Notes: generated from the letters alone by a model not told the origin. 64,000 bases of DNA from Amycolatopsis sp. NBRC 101858 (GCF_030269325.1 NZ_BSTD01000001.1:2186681-2250680); one strand, 5' to 3'; positions 45,967 through 54,752 are shown, numbered from the stretch's first letter. A program made the numbers and translations.

Positions 45967-46707
45967 TCACCGGCCGCCACCGACGTCGAGCACCGCCCCC
46001 GTGGTGAACGACGACGCGGGCGACAGCAGGAACAGCACGGCCTCGGCGATTTCGGCCGGCTGGCCGGCGCGGCCCATCGGGATCTGCGGTGCGTACTTCG
46101 CCATCCGGTCCGGCAGGCCGGCCGCCTCGTGCAGGCCGGTGTGGATCATCCCGGGCGCGACCGCGTTGACCCGCACGCCCTCACCCGCGACCTCCTGGGC
46201 GAGCCCGAACGTCAGCGTGTCGACGGCGGCCTTCGACGCCGCGTAGTGCACCCACTCCCCGGCCGAGCCCGTGCGCGCGGCCGTCGAGGAGATGTTGACG
46301 ATCGCGCCGCCGGCACCGCCGTACCTCGTCGACATCCGGCGGACCGCCTCGCGGCAGCACAGGAACACGCCGGTGACGTTGACGTCAAGCGTGCGCCGGA
46401 CGACCTCGACGGCGTAGGAGTCGAGCCGCCCGGGCGTGTTGCCGACGATCGCGGCATTGTTGACCAGCGCTTTCACCGGCCCGAGCGCCTCCGCGGCGTC
46501 GAAAAGCGAGCGGACGTCGTCCTCGTCCGAGACGTCCGCGCGGACTGCCAGCGCCTGCCGGCCGTGCGAACGAACCCGCGAAGCGACCTCCTCGGCCGGC
46601 GCGGGATCGCCCGAGTAGTTGACGACGACGTCGTGGCCGCGCCGAGCCGCCAGGGTGCAGATGGCCGCGCCGATACCCCGGCTGCCGCCCGTGACGATGA
46701 GACTCAA
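45967..46707 (-). CDS. SDR-family oxidoreductase, last gene of sugar operon
   Basis: A 246-residue NAD(P)-dependent dehydrogenase of the FabG type. TGGSRGIG is at residues 6-13, NNAA near 84, catalytic Ser near 140 and YAASK near 155 (YxxxK). Its TTG start overlaps the TGA of the kinase gene; no other start fits as well because the Rossmann strand begins at once. It ends the minus-strand operon 50995-45967, so it probably oxidises or reduces the imported sugar, sugar alcohol or an intermediate. Confidence 0.88.
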   Translation of the reverse strand: MSLIVTGGSRGIGAAICTLAARRGHDVVVNYSGDPAPAEEVASRVRSHGRQALAVRADVSDEDDVRSLFDAAEALGPVKALVNNAAIVGNTPGRLDSYAVEVVRRTLDVNVTGVFLCCREAVRRMSTRYGGAGGAIVNISSTAARTGSAGEWVHYAASKAAVDTLTFGLAQEVAGEGVRVNAVAPGMIHTGLHEAAGLPDRMAKYAPQIPMGRAGQPAEIAEAVLFLLSPASSFTTGAVLDVGGGR

Positions 46708-47339
46708 ATCGCGAAGTTGGCCAGCGGGAGGTTTTCCAGCACCAGGTCCGCGCGGTCTCGCGTCTGCGAGATGAGGTCGGCGTTGCGCTGGTCCGAGCCG
46801 AGCGCGCGCTGGCGGGCCTCGACGAGCGACCGGCCGTAACGGCGGTGGCGCGACACCAGCCGTTCGATCCGCTCGGGCTCGTCCGGCGCCAGGAACCAGG
46901 CCTCGGTCAGCAGCGGCCGGATGCCGCTCCACGGGTCGTCCGGCAACAGCAGGTAGTTGCCCTCCGTGATCACCAGCTGGACCTCCGGCGGCACCGCGAC
47001 GGCCCCGGCGATCGGCTCTTCGATCTCCCGGCGGAACTCCGGCGCGTACACCGTCTCGCGGCCTTCGGCGAGCCGCTTGATCATGTGGAAGTAACCGGCC
47101 GCGTCGAACGTGTCCGGGGCGCCCTTGCGCTCGGTGCGCTCCAGCCGGCGCAGCTCGACCTGCGCGAGGTGGAAGCCGTCCATGCCGACCACCGCGGCAC
47201 GCGAACCGAGCGCGTTGGCCAGCGCCCACGCCAGCGTGGTCTTGCCGGACGCGGGCGCGCCGATGATGCCCAGCACGTTGCGCTGCCCGCGCACGGTCAG
47301 GCCCTCGGCCCGGGCCAGCAGGTCGTCGAACCCCGTCAT
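46704..47339 (-). CDS. P-loop sugar/nucleoside kinase family protein, FrcK-like
   Basis: A 211-residue P-loop kinase of the uridine kinase/phosphoribulokinase/CoaA superfamily. Walker A GAPASGKTT is at 27-35; MDGFHL near 59 matches the DGF motif of this group, followed by KGAPDTFDAAGY and the strand ITEGNYLLL near 124. The closest named relatives I recall are the FrcK proteins of rhizobial fructose-import operons (frcBCAK), and the neighbours here match. It would phosphorylate the imported sugar or a pathway intermediate. AGGA precedes the ATG; overlaps 4 bp at both ends. Confidence 0.85.
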   Translation of the reverse strand: MTGFDDLLARAEGLTVRGQRNVLGIIGAPASGKTTLAWALANALGSRAAVVGMDGFHLAQVELRRLERTERKGAPDTFDAAGYFHMIKRLAEGRETVYAPEFRREIEEPIAGAVAVPPEVQLVITEGNYLLLPDDPWSGIRPLLTEAWFLAPDEPERIERLVSRHRRYGRSLVEARQRALGSDQRNADLISQTRDRADLVLENLPLANFAI

Positions 47340-48169
47340 GTCCTGTTCCTTCCTGCGATCGCGGTCGTCCACGACCGCGGTCCCACCTGCCGCACCCGTT
47401 CGGCGGCCACCTCGTTGGCGAAGCGGATCCGGTCCGTCACCGTCCGTTCGCGCGTCACGGCCACGGCGAGCGCGCCGTGCCAGACGTCGCCCGCACCTAG
47501 TGTGTCCCGCGCTTCGACGCCAGCGACAGGCACCTCACCCGAGCCGCCGTCCGCAGTGGACCACCGCACCGGACCTGGCCCGGCGGTAGTGATGACCGTG
47601 GGGACGCCGCGCTGGTGCAGCCCCGGTTCCGGCGCCCGGAAGTGGGCGGAGCAGGCGGCGATGTCGACCAGCGGGAGGAGCTCGTCGAGCACGGGCTTCC
47701 AGCTTCCGGCGTCGAGCACGACCGGCGCCTTCGCGCGCCGCGCGACGTCCAGCGCGAGTTCCGGGTAGTGCCCGTCGAGCAGCACGACGTCGGCCTCCGG
47801 AAGCGCGGCTTTCCCCGGAAAGCGGCGCTCGGCGGCGTTGCGGGAGACGACTGTGCGCTCGCCGTCGCGGTCGCGGACGGCGACCGCGCTGACCGGCGGC
47901 GGATCGGGCAGATCGGGAGCCAGGTCGATCAGCCGGACCCCGTGCGCTTCGAGGTCGGCGCGGACGAGCGCCGCCAGCGGGTGTGCACCGAGGACGGTCA
48001 GCAAGGTCGCCTCGGCCCCGAGCGCGGCGGCCGTCACCGCGGCGTTCGTCGCGGGCCCCCCGGCCGCGACGTCCACCCGCAGCGACTGCACCTTCTCGCC
48101 CGGTGCCGGAAGCTCGTCGACCCGCTGGATCACGTCCACGGTGCACAAGCCCGCCAGCAGCACCCTCAC
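47336..48169 (-). CDS. PfkB-family carbohydrate kinase
   Basis: A 277-residue ribokinase-like enzyme that phosphorylates a sugar with ATP. Features: N-terminal VLLAGLCTVDVIQRVDELPAPGEK, the substrate/Gly motif AAGGPATNAAVTAAALG at 35-51, and the catalytic DTLGAGDVW with base D228. The length is slightly short for the family (about 300). It overlaps both neighbours by 4 bp in the sugar operon. Two different kinases in one operon suggest two successive phosphorylations or alternative substrates. Confidence 0.92.
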   Translation of the reverse strand: MRVLLAGLCTVDVIQRVDELPAPGEKVQSLRVDVAAGGPATNAAVTAAALGAEATLLTVLGAHPLAALVRADLEAHGVRLIDLAPDLPDPPPVSAVAVRDRDGERTVVSRNAAERRFPGKAALPEADVVLLDGHYPELALDVARRAKAPVVLDAGSWKPVLDELLPLVDIAACSAHFRAPEPGLHQRGVPTVITTAGPGPVRWSTADGGSGEVPVAGVEARDTLGAGDVWHGALAVAVTRERTVTDRIRFANEVAAERVRQVGPRSWTTAIAGRNRT

Positions 48170-48975
48170 TTCAAGCCGGCCACGTGTGTCGCAGCGGCGG
48201 CTTCTTCGATCTCACCGTTTTCGTTGAGCCGCAACGCACCCGTGAGCAGGCCGACGACCTGGTTCATCGAGTGCGTCTTCGGCGAGACGACCGCGACGCG
48301 CTTGCCGAGGCGGTGCACGTGGATGCGGTCGGCGATGTCGAACACGTGCGGCATGTTGTGGCTGATCAGCACCACCGGCAGGCCGCGGTCGCGGATCCGG
48401 CCGATGAGGTCGAGCACCTTGCCGGACTCGGCGACGCCGAGCGCGGCGGTGGGCTCGTCCATGATCACGGCCTTGGTGCCGAACGCGGCCGCGCGGGCCA
48501 CGGCGACGCCTTGGCGCTGACCACCGGAAAGCGTCTCGACGGGCTGGGAGATCGACTTGATGTTGATGCCCAGCTCGTCGAGGATCCGCTGCGCCTCGGA
48601 CCGCATGGTCGCGGTGTCGAGCTTCCGGAACAGCCCGAACGGGCCCTTGAGCCGCTTTTCGCGGCCCAGGAACATGTTCGACGCGATGTCGAGCGCGGGC
48701 GCGACGGCGAGATCCTGGTACACCGTCTCGATCCCGTAGTGCCGGGCGTCCAAAGGGGATTTGAAGTGGACGGTCTGACCGTCCACTTTGATCTCCCCTT
48801 CGTCCGGGATCACGGCTCCGGACAGGGTTTTGATGAGTGACGACTTCCCGGCACCGTTGTCGCCGACCACGGCGAGCACCTCGCCGGGGAGCAGGTCGAA
48901 GTCGGCACCGTCGATCGCGGTGACCCGGCCGTAGCGTTTCACCAGCCCGCGGGCCTGGAGGATGGGATCGGTCAT
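48166..48975 (-). CDS. Sugar ABC transporter ATP-binding protein, single-domain (FrcA-like)
   Basis: A 269-residue ATPase of the carbohydrate-uptake CUT2 group. Walker A GDNGAGKSSL near 39, signature ETLSGGQRQGVAVARA near 149, Walker B AVIMDEP near 169 and His-loop LISHN near 206 are intact. Ordinary RbsA/XylG proteins have two such domains in one chain; this one has one, as in the FrcA type, and would act as a homodimer. The ATG overlaps the permease stop (ATGA) and the gene overlaps the PfkB gene at its 3' end. Confidence 0.93.
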   Translation of the reverse strand: MTDPILQARGLVKRYGRVTAIDGADFDLLPGEVLAVVGDNGAGKSSLIKTLSGAVIPDEGEIKVDGQTVHFKSPLDARHYGIETVYQDLAVAPALDIASNMFLGREKRLKGPFGLFRKLDTATMRSEAQRILDELGINIKSISQPVETLSGGQRQGVAVARAAAFGTKAVIMDEPTAALGVAESGKVLDLIGRIRDRGLPVVLISHNMPHVFDIADRIHVHRLGKRVAVVSPKTHSMNQVVGLLTGALRLNENGEIEEAAAATHVAGLK

Positions 48976-49982
48976 GACTGCTGCTGCCTCCTCGCGATCC
49001 GGTCCACCACGACGGCGGCGATCAGCAGGGCCCCGGTGGCGAGGTCCTGGTAGTTACCGTCCACGTTCATCTGCGTCAGCCCGGACCGCAGCACCGCCAC
49101 GACCAGCGCGCCCATCAGCGTCCCGAGCACCGAGCCGCGGCCGCCGAAGAGGCTCGTCCCGCCGAGGACGACGGCGGTGATCGAGTCGAGGTTGCCGAGC
49201 TGGAACTGGTTCGGGTCGGCGTTCGGCGTCCGGCCGAGCGCCTGCCACGCGGCGAGCCCGAAGGCCAGCCCGGCCACGATGTACACCGACAGCACCGTGC
49301 GGTTGACCTTGATGCCGGACAGCCGCGCGGACTCCGGCGCGTTGCCGACCGCGTAGACGTGCTTGCCCCACGCGGTTTTCGTGAGCGCGTACCAGATCCC
49401 GAGGTACATCAGCAACGCCAGCGTCATGCCGTAGGTGATGGGGATGCCGCCGAAGAGGTAGCGCTTGGTGCCGAGCCACTGGAGCAGCCCGTCGGTCACC
49501 GGCACGGCCTGGCCGCCGGCGATCAGCTTCGACACCGCGGTCAGCATGGTGAACGTGCCGAGCGTGATGATGAACGCCGGGAGCTTGATCCGCGTCGCGA
49601 GCGAGCCGATGAAGATGCCGACGATGACCGTCAGCACGACGCCGGCCAGCAGGGCGACGAAACCGTTCGTGCCGGCCGCGGCGAGCTTCGCCATGATCAG
49701 CGTCGCGACGACCATCGACGACGCGTTGGACAGGTCGATGCCCGCGATGAGGATGACGAGCGTCTGGCCCAGCGCGAGCGTCCCGACGACCAGCGACTGC
49801 TGGACCACCGTGGACAGGTTGTCGAGGTCGAAGAACGTGTCCGTGGCCAGCGAGAACACCACGATCGCGACGACCAGCGCGAGCGCCGGGCCGACCGCGG
49901 GGGCGCGGAGGAGGAACTCGCCGAGGGACTCACGTTCCTTTGTGGACACTGCGGTTGCCGTCGTCGCGTTTGTAGATGTCAC
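48972..49982 (-). CDS. Sugar ABC transporter permease (RbsC/FrcC type)
   Basis: A 336-residue inner-membrane permease of the BPD_transp_2 family with about ten helices. Recognisable segments are VILIAGIDLSNASSMVVA near 72, FIITLGTFTMLTAVSKLI near 135, GKHVYAVGNAPESARLSGIKVNRT near 212 (cytoplasmic coupling loop) and LDSITAVVLGGTSLFGGRGS near 272. GTG overlaps the receptor stop codon (GTGA). It forms a homodimer pore with the single-domain ATPase. Confidence 0.93.
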   Translation of the reverse strand: MTSTNATTATAVSTKERESLGEFLLRAPAVGPALALVVAIVVFSLATDTFFDLDNLSTVVQQSLVVGTLALGQTLVILIAGIDLSNASSMVVATLIMAKLAAAGTNGFVALLAGVVLTVIVGIFIGSLATRIKLPAFIITLGTFTMLTAVSKLIAGGQAVPVTDGLLQWLGTKRYLFGGIPITYGMTLALLMYLGIWYALTKTAWGKHVYAVGNAPESARLSGIKVNRTVLSVYIVAGLAFGLAAWQALGRTPNADPNQFQLGNLDSITAVVLGGTSLFGGRGSVLGTLMGALVVAVLRSGLTQMNVDGNYQDLATGALLIAAVVVDRIARRQQQS

Positions 49983-50995
49983 CGTGTGCCTCCCCAGCAG
50001 TTCTGCAGGCCCCACGCGGTGTCGTGGCTTTCGACGCCGGGCAGCGGCTTGTCGGTGATCACGGCGGACCCGGTGTTGACGAAGCCGGTCGGCTTCTTGC
50101 CGGTCTTCGCGTACTCGACGGCGGCGAGCACACCCTGTTCGGCCATCTTCTTGGGGAACTGCATGACGGTCGCGGCGTACTGGCCGTCCTTGACGTTCTG
50201 GACGCCTTCGCAGCCGCCGTCGATCGAGCCCATCACGATCTGGCCGGTGAGCCCACGGGCCTTCAAAGCCGCGTACGCGCCGCGGCCCATCGGCTCGTTC
50301 ATCGAGTAGACGGCGTTGATGTCGGTGCTGCGCTGCAGCAGGTTCTCCATGCCCTGCTGGGCGAGGCTCTGGTCGCCGTTGGCCGCGGTGTGGCCCTTGA
50401 TCTCCGGCGAACCGTCGGTCAGCCCGATGCCCTTGAGGAACCCGCCGTGGCGCTGGGTGTCGACCGAGCTGCCGGCCGTGCCGTCGACCATCAGCAGCTT
50501 GGGCGGGGTGCCGTTGAGTGCGGCCTTGACGTACGCGCCCTGTTGCTCGCCGGCGGCGAAGTTGTCGGTGGCGAAGGTGGCGTCGACGGCGTCGGGCGGT
50601 TCGGTGGCGGTGTCGAGGGCGATGACCAGGACCCCGGCGTCGCGGGCGTCCTTGATCGCCTTGAGCACGCCGGTCGAGGAGCTGGGCGTGATGAGGATCG
50701 TGTTCACGCCCTGCTGCATGAGGTTTTCGATGGCACGGACCTGGCCGTCGTTGTCCCCGTCGAACTGGCCGGCGAGGGCGTTGAAGTCGGCGCCGTTGGC
50801 CTGCGCGGCCGCCCGGGCGGAGTTGCGCAGTTCGACGAAGTAGGGGTTGGTGTCGGTCTTGGTGACCAGGCCGACCTTCGCTTTGCCACTCCCGCCGGTG
50901 TTGGTGTTGCCGCCCCAATGGCGTTCGACGGTGCATCCGGTCGTCGCGGCGAGGACGGCGGCCAGCGTGAGTGCGATGAGACTTCGCTGTCTCAT
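49979..50995 (-). CDS. Sugar ABC transporter substrate-binding lipoprotein (FrcB/RbsB type)
   Basis: A 338-residue periplasmic-binding-protein-like receptor anchored by a lipobox ATTGC (Cys21). Peripla_BP_4 features are KVGLVTKTDTNPYFVELRNSARAAA near 41, ILITPSSSTGVLKAI near 100 and SMNEPMGRGAY near 226. The ligand is probably a monosaccharide or polyol; the CUT2 transporter class and the FrcK homologue suggest fructose or something like it, but this is inferred. First gene of the six-gene operon 50995-45967; a 24-bp operator lies upstream beyond the divergent promoter region. Confidence 0.92.
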   Translation of the reverse strand: MRQRSLIALTLAAVLAATTGCTVERHWGGNTNTGGSGKAKVGLVTKTDTNPYFVELRNSARAAAQANGADFNALAGQFDGDNDGQVRAIENLMQQGVNTILITPSSSTGVLKAIKDARDAGVLVIALDTATEPPDAVDATFATDNFAAGEQQGAYVKAALNGTPPKLLMVDGTAGSSVDTQRHGGFLKGIGLTDGSPEIKGHTAANGDQSLAQQGMENLLQRSTDINAVYSMNEPMGRGAYAALKARGLTGQIVMGSIDGGCEGVQNVKDGQYAATVMQFPKKMAEQGVLAAVEYAKTGKKPTGFVNTGSAVITDKPLPGVESHDTAWGLQNCWGGTR

Positions 50996-51076
50996 GGGTT
51001 CTCACCCCTTATGGAAGACACGGTGTGATCGAGTGCTTGCCGATGGTCGGGAAGGTAGACAGACTGCACCGTGGAC

Positions 51077-51100
51077 GCAAGCGTTTGCGCAAACGCTTGC
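51077..51100. promoter_or_regulatory. 24-bp perfect palindrome, LacI-type operator
   Basis: GCAAGCGTTTGC followed immediately by its exact reverse complement GCAAACGCTTGC. The central CG and flanking AAGCGTTTGC are typical of LacI/GalR operators. It ends 14 bp before the LacI gene start codon and lies 82 bp upstream of the receptor gene, so it can serve both directions. Confidence 0.88.
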
Positions 51101-51114
51101 CGGAAAGGATTGGC

Positions 51115-52152
51115 ATGCCCCAGCCGAGATCATCGCGGCCGACCCAGCGGGACATCGCCGAGCTCGCCGGCGTCTCGATCACGACCGTCTCGCACGTCGT
51201 CAACGGGACGCGGGCGGTCGCCGAGGACACCAAGGCGGCCGTCCTCCGGGCGATCGAGACGACCGGCTACACCGGCGACGCGATCGCCCGCTCGCTGGTC
51301 ACCGGCGGGACGCGGTCGATCGGGATGGCCATCTCGCTGGTGGCCAACCCGTACTTCGCGACGCTGATGCAGGCGATCGAGCGGGAGGCGTCGGCGCACG
51401 GGTACACCGTGCTGCTGGCCGACACGCACGACACCGCGGGCACGGAGCGGGACACCGTGCGGGCGCTGCGCTCGCGGCGCGTCGACGGCCTGCTCATCAC
51501 CCCGGCCCCGGGCGACGGCCCGGTGATCGGCGAGCTGGTGTCGCTGGACGTGCCGACGGTGCTGATCGACCGGCTGACCACCCGCGCCGACGTCGACCAG
51601 GTCGGCACGGAGAACATCCAGGCGACGTCGGCGCTGACCGCGCACCTCGCGACGCTCGGGCACCGGCGGATCGGGATGATCAGCGGCACGCCCGGGCTGT
51701 CGACGAGCGAGGAGCGCGTGCTGGGCTACCGGCTGGGACTCGGCCGGTCCGGGCTGACGTGGTCGGCCGACCTCGTGGCCTGCGGGAACTCGTCGCACGA
51801 GGGCGGCTCGCTGGCGTTGAGCACGCTGCTGGCGCTGCCCGAACCGCCGACCGCGCTGGTCGTCGGGAACGACAGCATGATGGTCGGGGTGCTGCACGAA
51901 GCACGGCGTCGCGGCCTGAAGATCGGGCAGGACCTGCCGGTGGTGGTCTACGACGACGTCGAGTGGGCCGACCTGGTCGACCCGCCGCTGACGACGATGG
52001 CGCAGCCGATCGAGGAGATCGGGCGGCAGGCGGTGCGGCTGCTGCTGGCCCGGATCAACGACCCCGCGCGCAAGGCCGAGACGGTCCGGCTGGCACCCAC
52101 CCTGCGTCACCGTGAGTCCTGCGGCTGCCCGCCGGTTCACTCACATCAGTGA
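51115..52152 (+). CDS. LacI-family transcriptional regulator
   Basis: A 345-residue sugar-responsive repressor. The helix-turn-helix TQRDIAELAGVSITTVSHVVNGTRAVAEDT (residues about 10-39) is followed by the hinge helix IARSLVTGGTRSIG and a ribose-binding-type ligand domain (GMAISLVANPYFATLM near 66). The C-terminus ends RHRESCGCPP, as in many actinobacterial members. ATG 51115 follows AAGGA. It is divergent from the sugar import operon, with the perfect palindrome between, so it most likely represses the operon until the sugar or its phosphate binds. Confidence 0.94.
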   Translation: MPQPRSSRPTQRDIAELAGVSITTVSHVVNGTRAVAEDTKAAVLRAIETTGYTGDAIARSLVTGGTRSIGMAISLVANPYFATLMQAIEREASAHGYTVLLADTHDTAGTERDTVRALRSRRVDGLLITPAPGDGPVIGELVSLDVPTVLIDRLTTRADVDQVGTENIQATSALTAHLATLGHRRIGMISGTPGLSTSEERVLGYRLGLGRSGLTWSADLVACGNSSHEGGSLALSTLLALPEPPTALVVGNDSMMVGVLHEARRRGLKIGQDLPVVVYDDVEWADLVDPPLTTMAQPIEEIGRQAVRLLLARINDPARKAETVRLAPTLRHRESCGCPPVHSHQ

Positions 52153-52180
52153 TTCTGAGGTCCTGACGCCTCGGCGTGGC

Positions 52181-52208
52181 CGCTCAGCGGATACCTTTCC
52201 GCTGAGCG
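52181..52208 (+). terminator. Hairpin between the two LacI-like genes
   Basis: Perfect 11-bp stem CGCTCAGCGGA / TCCGCTGAGCG (52181-52191 and 52198-52208) with loop TACCTT. It ends 13 bp before the second gene's ATG, so it may attenuate read-through or act in the mRNA leader. Confidence 0.6.
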
Positions 52209-52221
52209 TCTGCGAGGGCTA

Positions 52222-53088
52222 ATGACCGCACTTTCGCCAGAGCTCCGGTTGTGGGACCCCCCGGTCACCTACCGGATCGGCGTCGCGATGGGTACGCACG
52301 CGAACCCCTACTCGGGTGAGCTGCTGCGCTCGATCAGGGCGGCCGCGGCGCAGGCGGGGTGCGACGTCACGCTGGCCGACACGGGCGACACGGTGAGCGA
52401 GGAAGCCTCGCTGGTGCGCGCGCTGCGGGCGGACCTCGTGGACGGCGTGCTGCTGGTCCCCTCGATCGGCGACGAAGCGGTGGTCAACGGCCTGGTCCGG
52501 ATGGGCGTGCCGACGGTGCTGGCCGACCGCGTCGCCGCCCGCAACGACGTCGACCAGGTCGGCACGGAGAACGTGCACGCGGTGGCGTCGCTGGTCCGCC
52601 ACCTGACGTCGGGCCGGCACCGCAAGATCGGCCTGATTTCGGGCGACGAGGGCCTGGACATCAGCCGTGAGCGCGTCCGCGGCTACCGGCTGGGACTGGA
52701 GCAGGCGGGGCTGCGGTTCAACCGCGAGCTGGTGGAGTCCGGGTTGTCGACCTCGGGCGGAGCGGCCCGCGCGACGGCCAAGCTCCTGGACGGCTGGCCC
52801 TCCCCGACGGCCCTGGTGGTGGCGGACGAGTCGATGCTGGTGGGGGTCCAGTACGAGGCCCACCGCCGCGGCATCCGCATCGGCTCGGAGCTGGCGGTGG
52901 TCGGCTACGGCGACATGGAGTGGGCCCGGCGGGTGAGCCCGGCGATGACAACGTTGGCCCAGCCGGTGGCGGACATCGGGCAGCGGGCGGTCCAGCTGCT
53001 GCTGTCCCGCATGGCCGACCCGGACCGGCCGCCGGAATCGGTTTCGCTGACGCCGCGTTTCCTGCACGGCGCCTCCTGCGGCTGCTGA
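52222..53088 (+). CDS. LacI-like ligand-binding protein without DNA-binding domain
   Basis: A 288-residue protein equivalent to the ligand domain of a LacI regulator. Residues from RIGVAMGTHANPYSGELLRSI onward align closely with the full-length paralogue just upstream; shared landmarks are GTENVHAVASLVRHL and the ending LHGASCGC. There are only 17 residues before the first strand, and the 69 bp upstream hold no helix-turn-helix in any frame, so the DNA-binding part is absent rather than frameshifted. It has no signal peptide. It may be a co-regulator, a decoy that pairs with the full-length protein, or a decaying duplicate. Confidence 0.85.
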   Translation: MTALSPELRLWDPPVTYRIGVAMGTHANPYSGELLRSIRAAAAQAGCDVTLADTGDTVSEEASLVRALRADLVDGVLLVPSIGDEAVVNGLVRMGVPTVLADRVAARNDVDQVGTENVHAVASLVRHLTSGRHRKIGLISGDEGLDISRERVRGYRLGLEQAGLRFNRELVESGLSTSGGAARATAKLLDGWPSPTALVVADESMLVGVQYEAHRRGIRIGSELAVVGYGDMEWARRVSPAMTTLAQPVADIGQRAVQLLLSRMADPDRPPESVSLTPRFLHGASCGC

Positions 53089-53197
53089 GCGGACACTGGC
53101 CACTTCCGGACGTCCGGGAGTGACAATTAGTCTCAATGCGTCACTTTGTTGCTACCCTCGGCCCGTTTGACGGCGCACGAATCGGGGGAAGTGGCGA

Positions 53198-54727
53198 ATG
53201 AGCGGTCAATACATGAGCGGAAGCGTTTATTCGGCTTCCCTTTCGGCGGCACTCAATGATTTCTGGCAGACGCTCGAACGCCGCTGGACCCACGACGCCG
53301 GCCAGACCCTGCGCGGCGGGACGAGCCAGATCGACGGCGCGCCCGAGCCCGCCCGGTGGCAGGTCCCGCCCGAGTCGCGCGGCCACCTGACGACCTGCCC
53401 GATCGTCGCCTGGGCCGTCAGCGACAGCACGCAGGCCAACCGGCCGTCCGCGCCCTGCGACGGCTGGAGCGTCCCGGACGCCAAGTACGTCGAATGCCGG
53501 GCGGCCGACGTCTTCTCCCAGGTCGGGGACTGGGCGTGGGCGAAGCGGGACCAGCTGGCGGCCGGGATCCCGGATCTGGCGGGCGGGCCGGAACTGTCGT
53601 CCCTGGAGGATGCCCGGGAAAGCCTCCTGAAAGCCGACGGGACGATGCGGCCGGAGGGATCGGTCGACGCCTACACCCTGCCCGGCATGGTCGAGAAGCT
53701 CTCGGTCCGGGACGACGGCAACAACAACCGGGCGTGGATGGCCGGGTGGACGGGACTCGCGGCCACCAGCCTCAAAGGCGGTTTCCTTTCGACGGTCGGC
53801 CCCACGCTGAAGAACCAGAGCGTGCTCGTGCGGTGGCTGGCGAACTGCTATTCCTTGCGGGCCACGACGATCCACGCCACCCGGAACAACATCCTCGAGC
53901 TGATCGGCCGGGCCACCGGCGAACTCTTCGAAACCGCGCCGGTGCCGGCGAAAGAAGTTCCGAAGGCCAAGGTGGCGGTGAACGCCGCCGGCCAGGCGTG
54001 GGGCATCGCGACAACGGTCGCCAAGGCGCTGGGCAAGGAGGCTCCGGGCAGCATCGGCGATGCGCTGAGCCTGATCGGCTTCGTGGTCGACGTCGTGGCG
54101 AACGTCGGCGAGGCGAAAACGAACGAAGGGCTTCGGTTCCCGCAGCTGAGCGGCTTCTTCGCGCACCTGGATCCCGCCGTCCGCGCCCTCCACACCGATC
54201 TGGACGAAGCCGAAGCGGACTACCGGAAAGCCGTCACGGCCATCGAGCAGCGGATCGCCGGCGTCGACCGCACGGTGCTGGAGCTCTACGACTTCACGAA
54301 AAGCAGTCCCGACGGCGACAGCAGCGACCCGTCCGCGTCCGGCCGGTTCGCCGTGGACGTCGTGGTGGTCATGGAGATAGCCCAGCACTGCTACGACGTT
54401 GCCGAGGTCTATTCCGGCTTGCTGAGCGACGTCGCGACAGCCTCCTACTCCGACGGGCAGCTGGTGGGCCGCGGCGTCGTGCCCACCGCGGCGGACACCG
54501 CGTTGATCGCCTTGCGGAGCGACGTCGAGTCGTTCTTCCAGAAGACGACCGCGCGGTACCTCATGGCGGCCGATCGCATCAAGAAAGCCGCGGAAAAGTA
54601 CGCGGAGAGCGACGCGGAGCAGAAAGCCCGCCTCAAGGCCGCGATCGCCGATTGGCACGAGGCCGGAGAAGACCGCAAGCGCGACCAGATCGACCTCGAC
54701 CCGCGCAAGGAAGGCTTCCAGAACTGA
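53198..54727 (+). CDS. Large helical protein of unknown function with YxxxD motif
   Basis: Unrecognised 509-residue protein. N-terminal third holds many Trp residues (FWQTLERRW, WQVPPESRG, WAVSDS, DWAWAKRD). A hydrophobic stretch GDALSLIGFVVDVVANVG lies near 285-305. The C-terminal part is helical with likely coiled coils (ALHTDLDEAEADYRKAVTAIEQRIAG near 330; AADRIKKAAEKYAESDAEQKARLKAAIADW near 455). YAESD at 468-472 fits the YxxxD signal of type VII secretion substrates, which sits in such a helix. No signal peptide or ESX gene nearby. Codon use is a little less GC-biased than the neighbours. GGGGGAAG precedes the ATG. Confidence 0.65.
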   Translation: MSGQYMSGSVYSASLSAALNDFWQTLERRWTHDAGQTLRGGTSQIDGAPEPARWQVPPESRGHLTTCPIVAWAVSDSTQANRPSAPCDGWSVPDAKYVECRAADVFSQVGDWAWAKRDQLAAGIPDLAGGPELSSLEDARESLLKADGTMRPEGSVDAYTLPGMVEKLSVRDDGNNNRAWMAGWTGLAATSLKGGFLSTVGPTLKNQSVLVRWLANCYSLRATTIHATRNNILELIGRATGELFETAPVPAKEVPKAKVAVNAAGQAWGIATTVAKALGKEAPGSIGDALSLIGFVVDVVANVGEAKTNEGLRFPQLSGFFAHLDPAVRALHTDLDEAEADYRKAVTAIEQRIAGVDRTVLELYDFTKSSPDGDSSDPSASGRFAVDVVVVMEIAQHCYDVAEVYSGLLSDVATASYSDGQLVGRGVVPTAADTALIALRSDVESFFQKTTARYLMAADRIKKAAEKYAESDAEQKARLKAAIADWHEAGEDRKRDQIDLDPRKEGFQN

Positions 54728-54752
54728 CCCGCCCGTAGCGGAGAATGGCGGG

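Noticed and set aside
48972..51005. One continuous minus-strand frame of 677 codons over receptor and permease
   Set aside because: The permease frame happens to stay open through the receptor gene; the receptor is clearly encoded in another frame with its own lipobox, so this is not a fusion.
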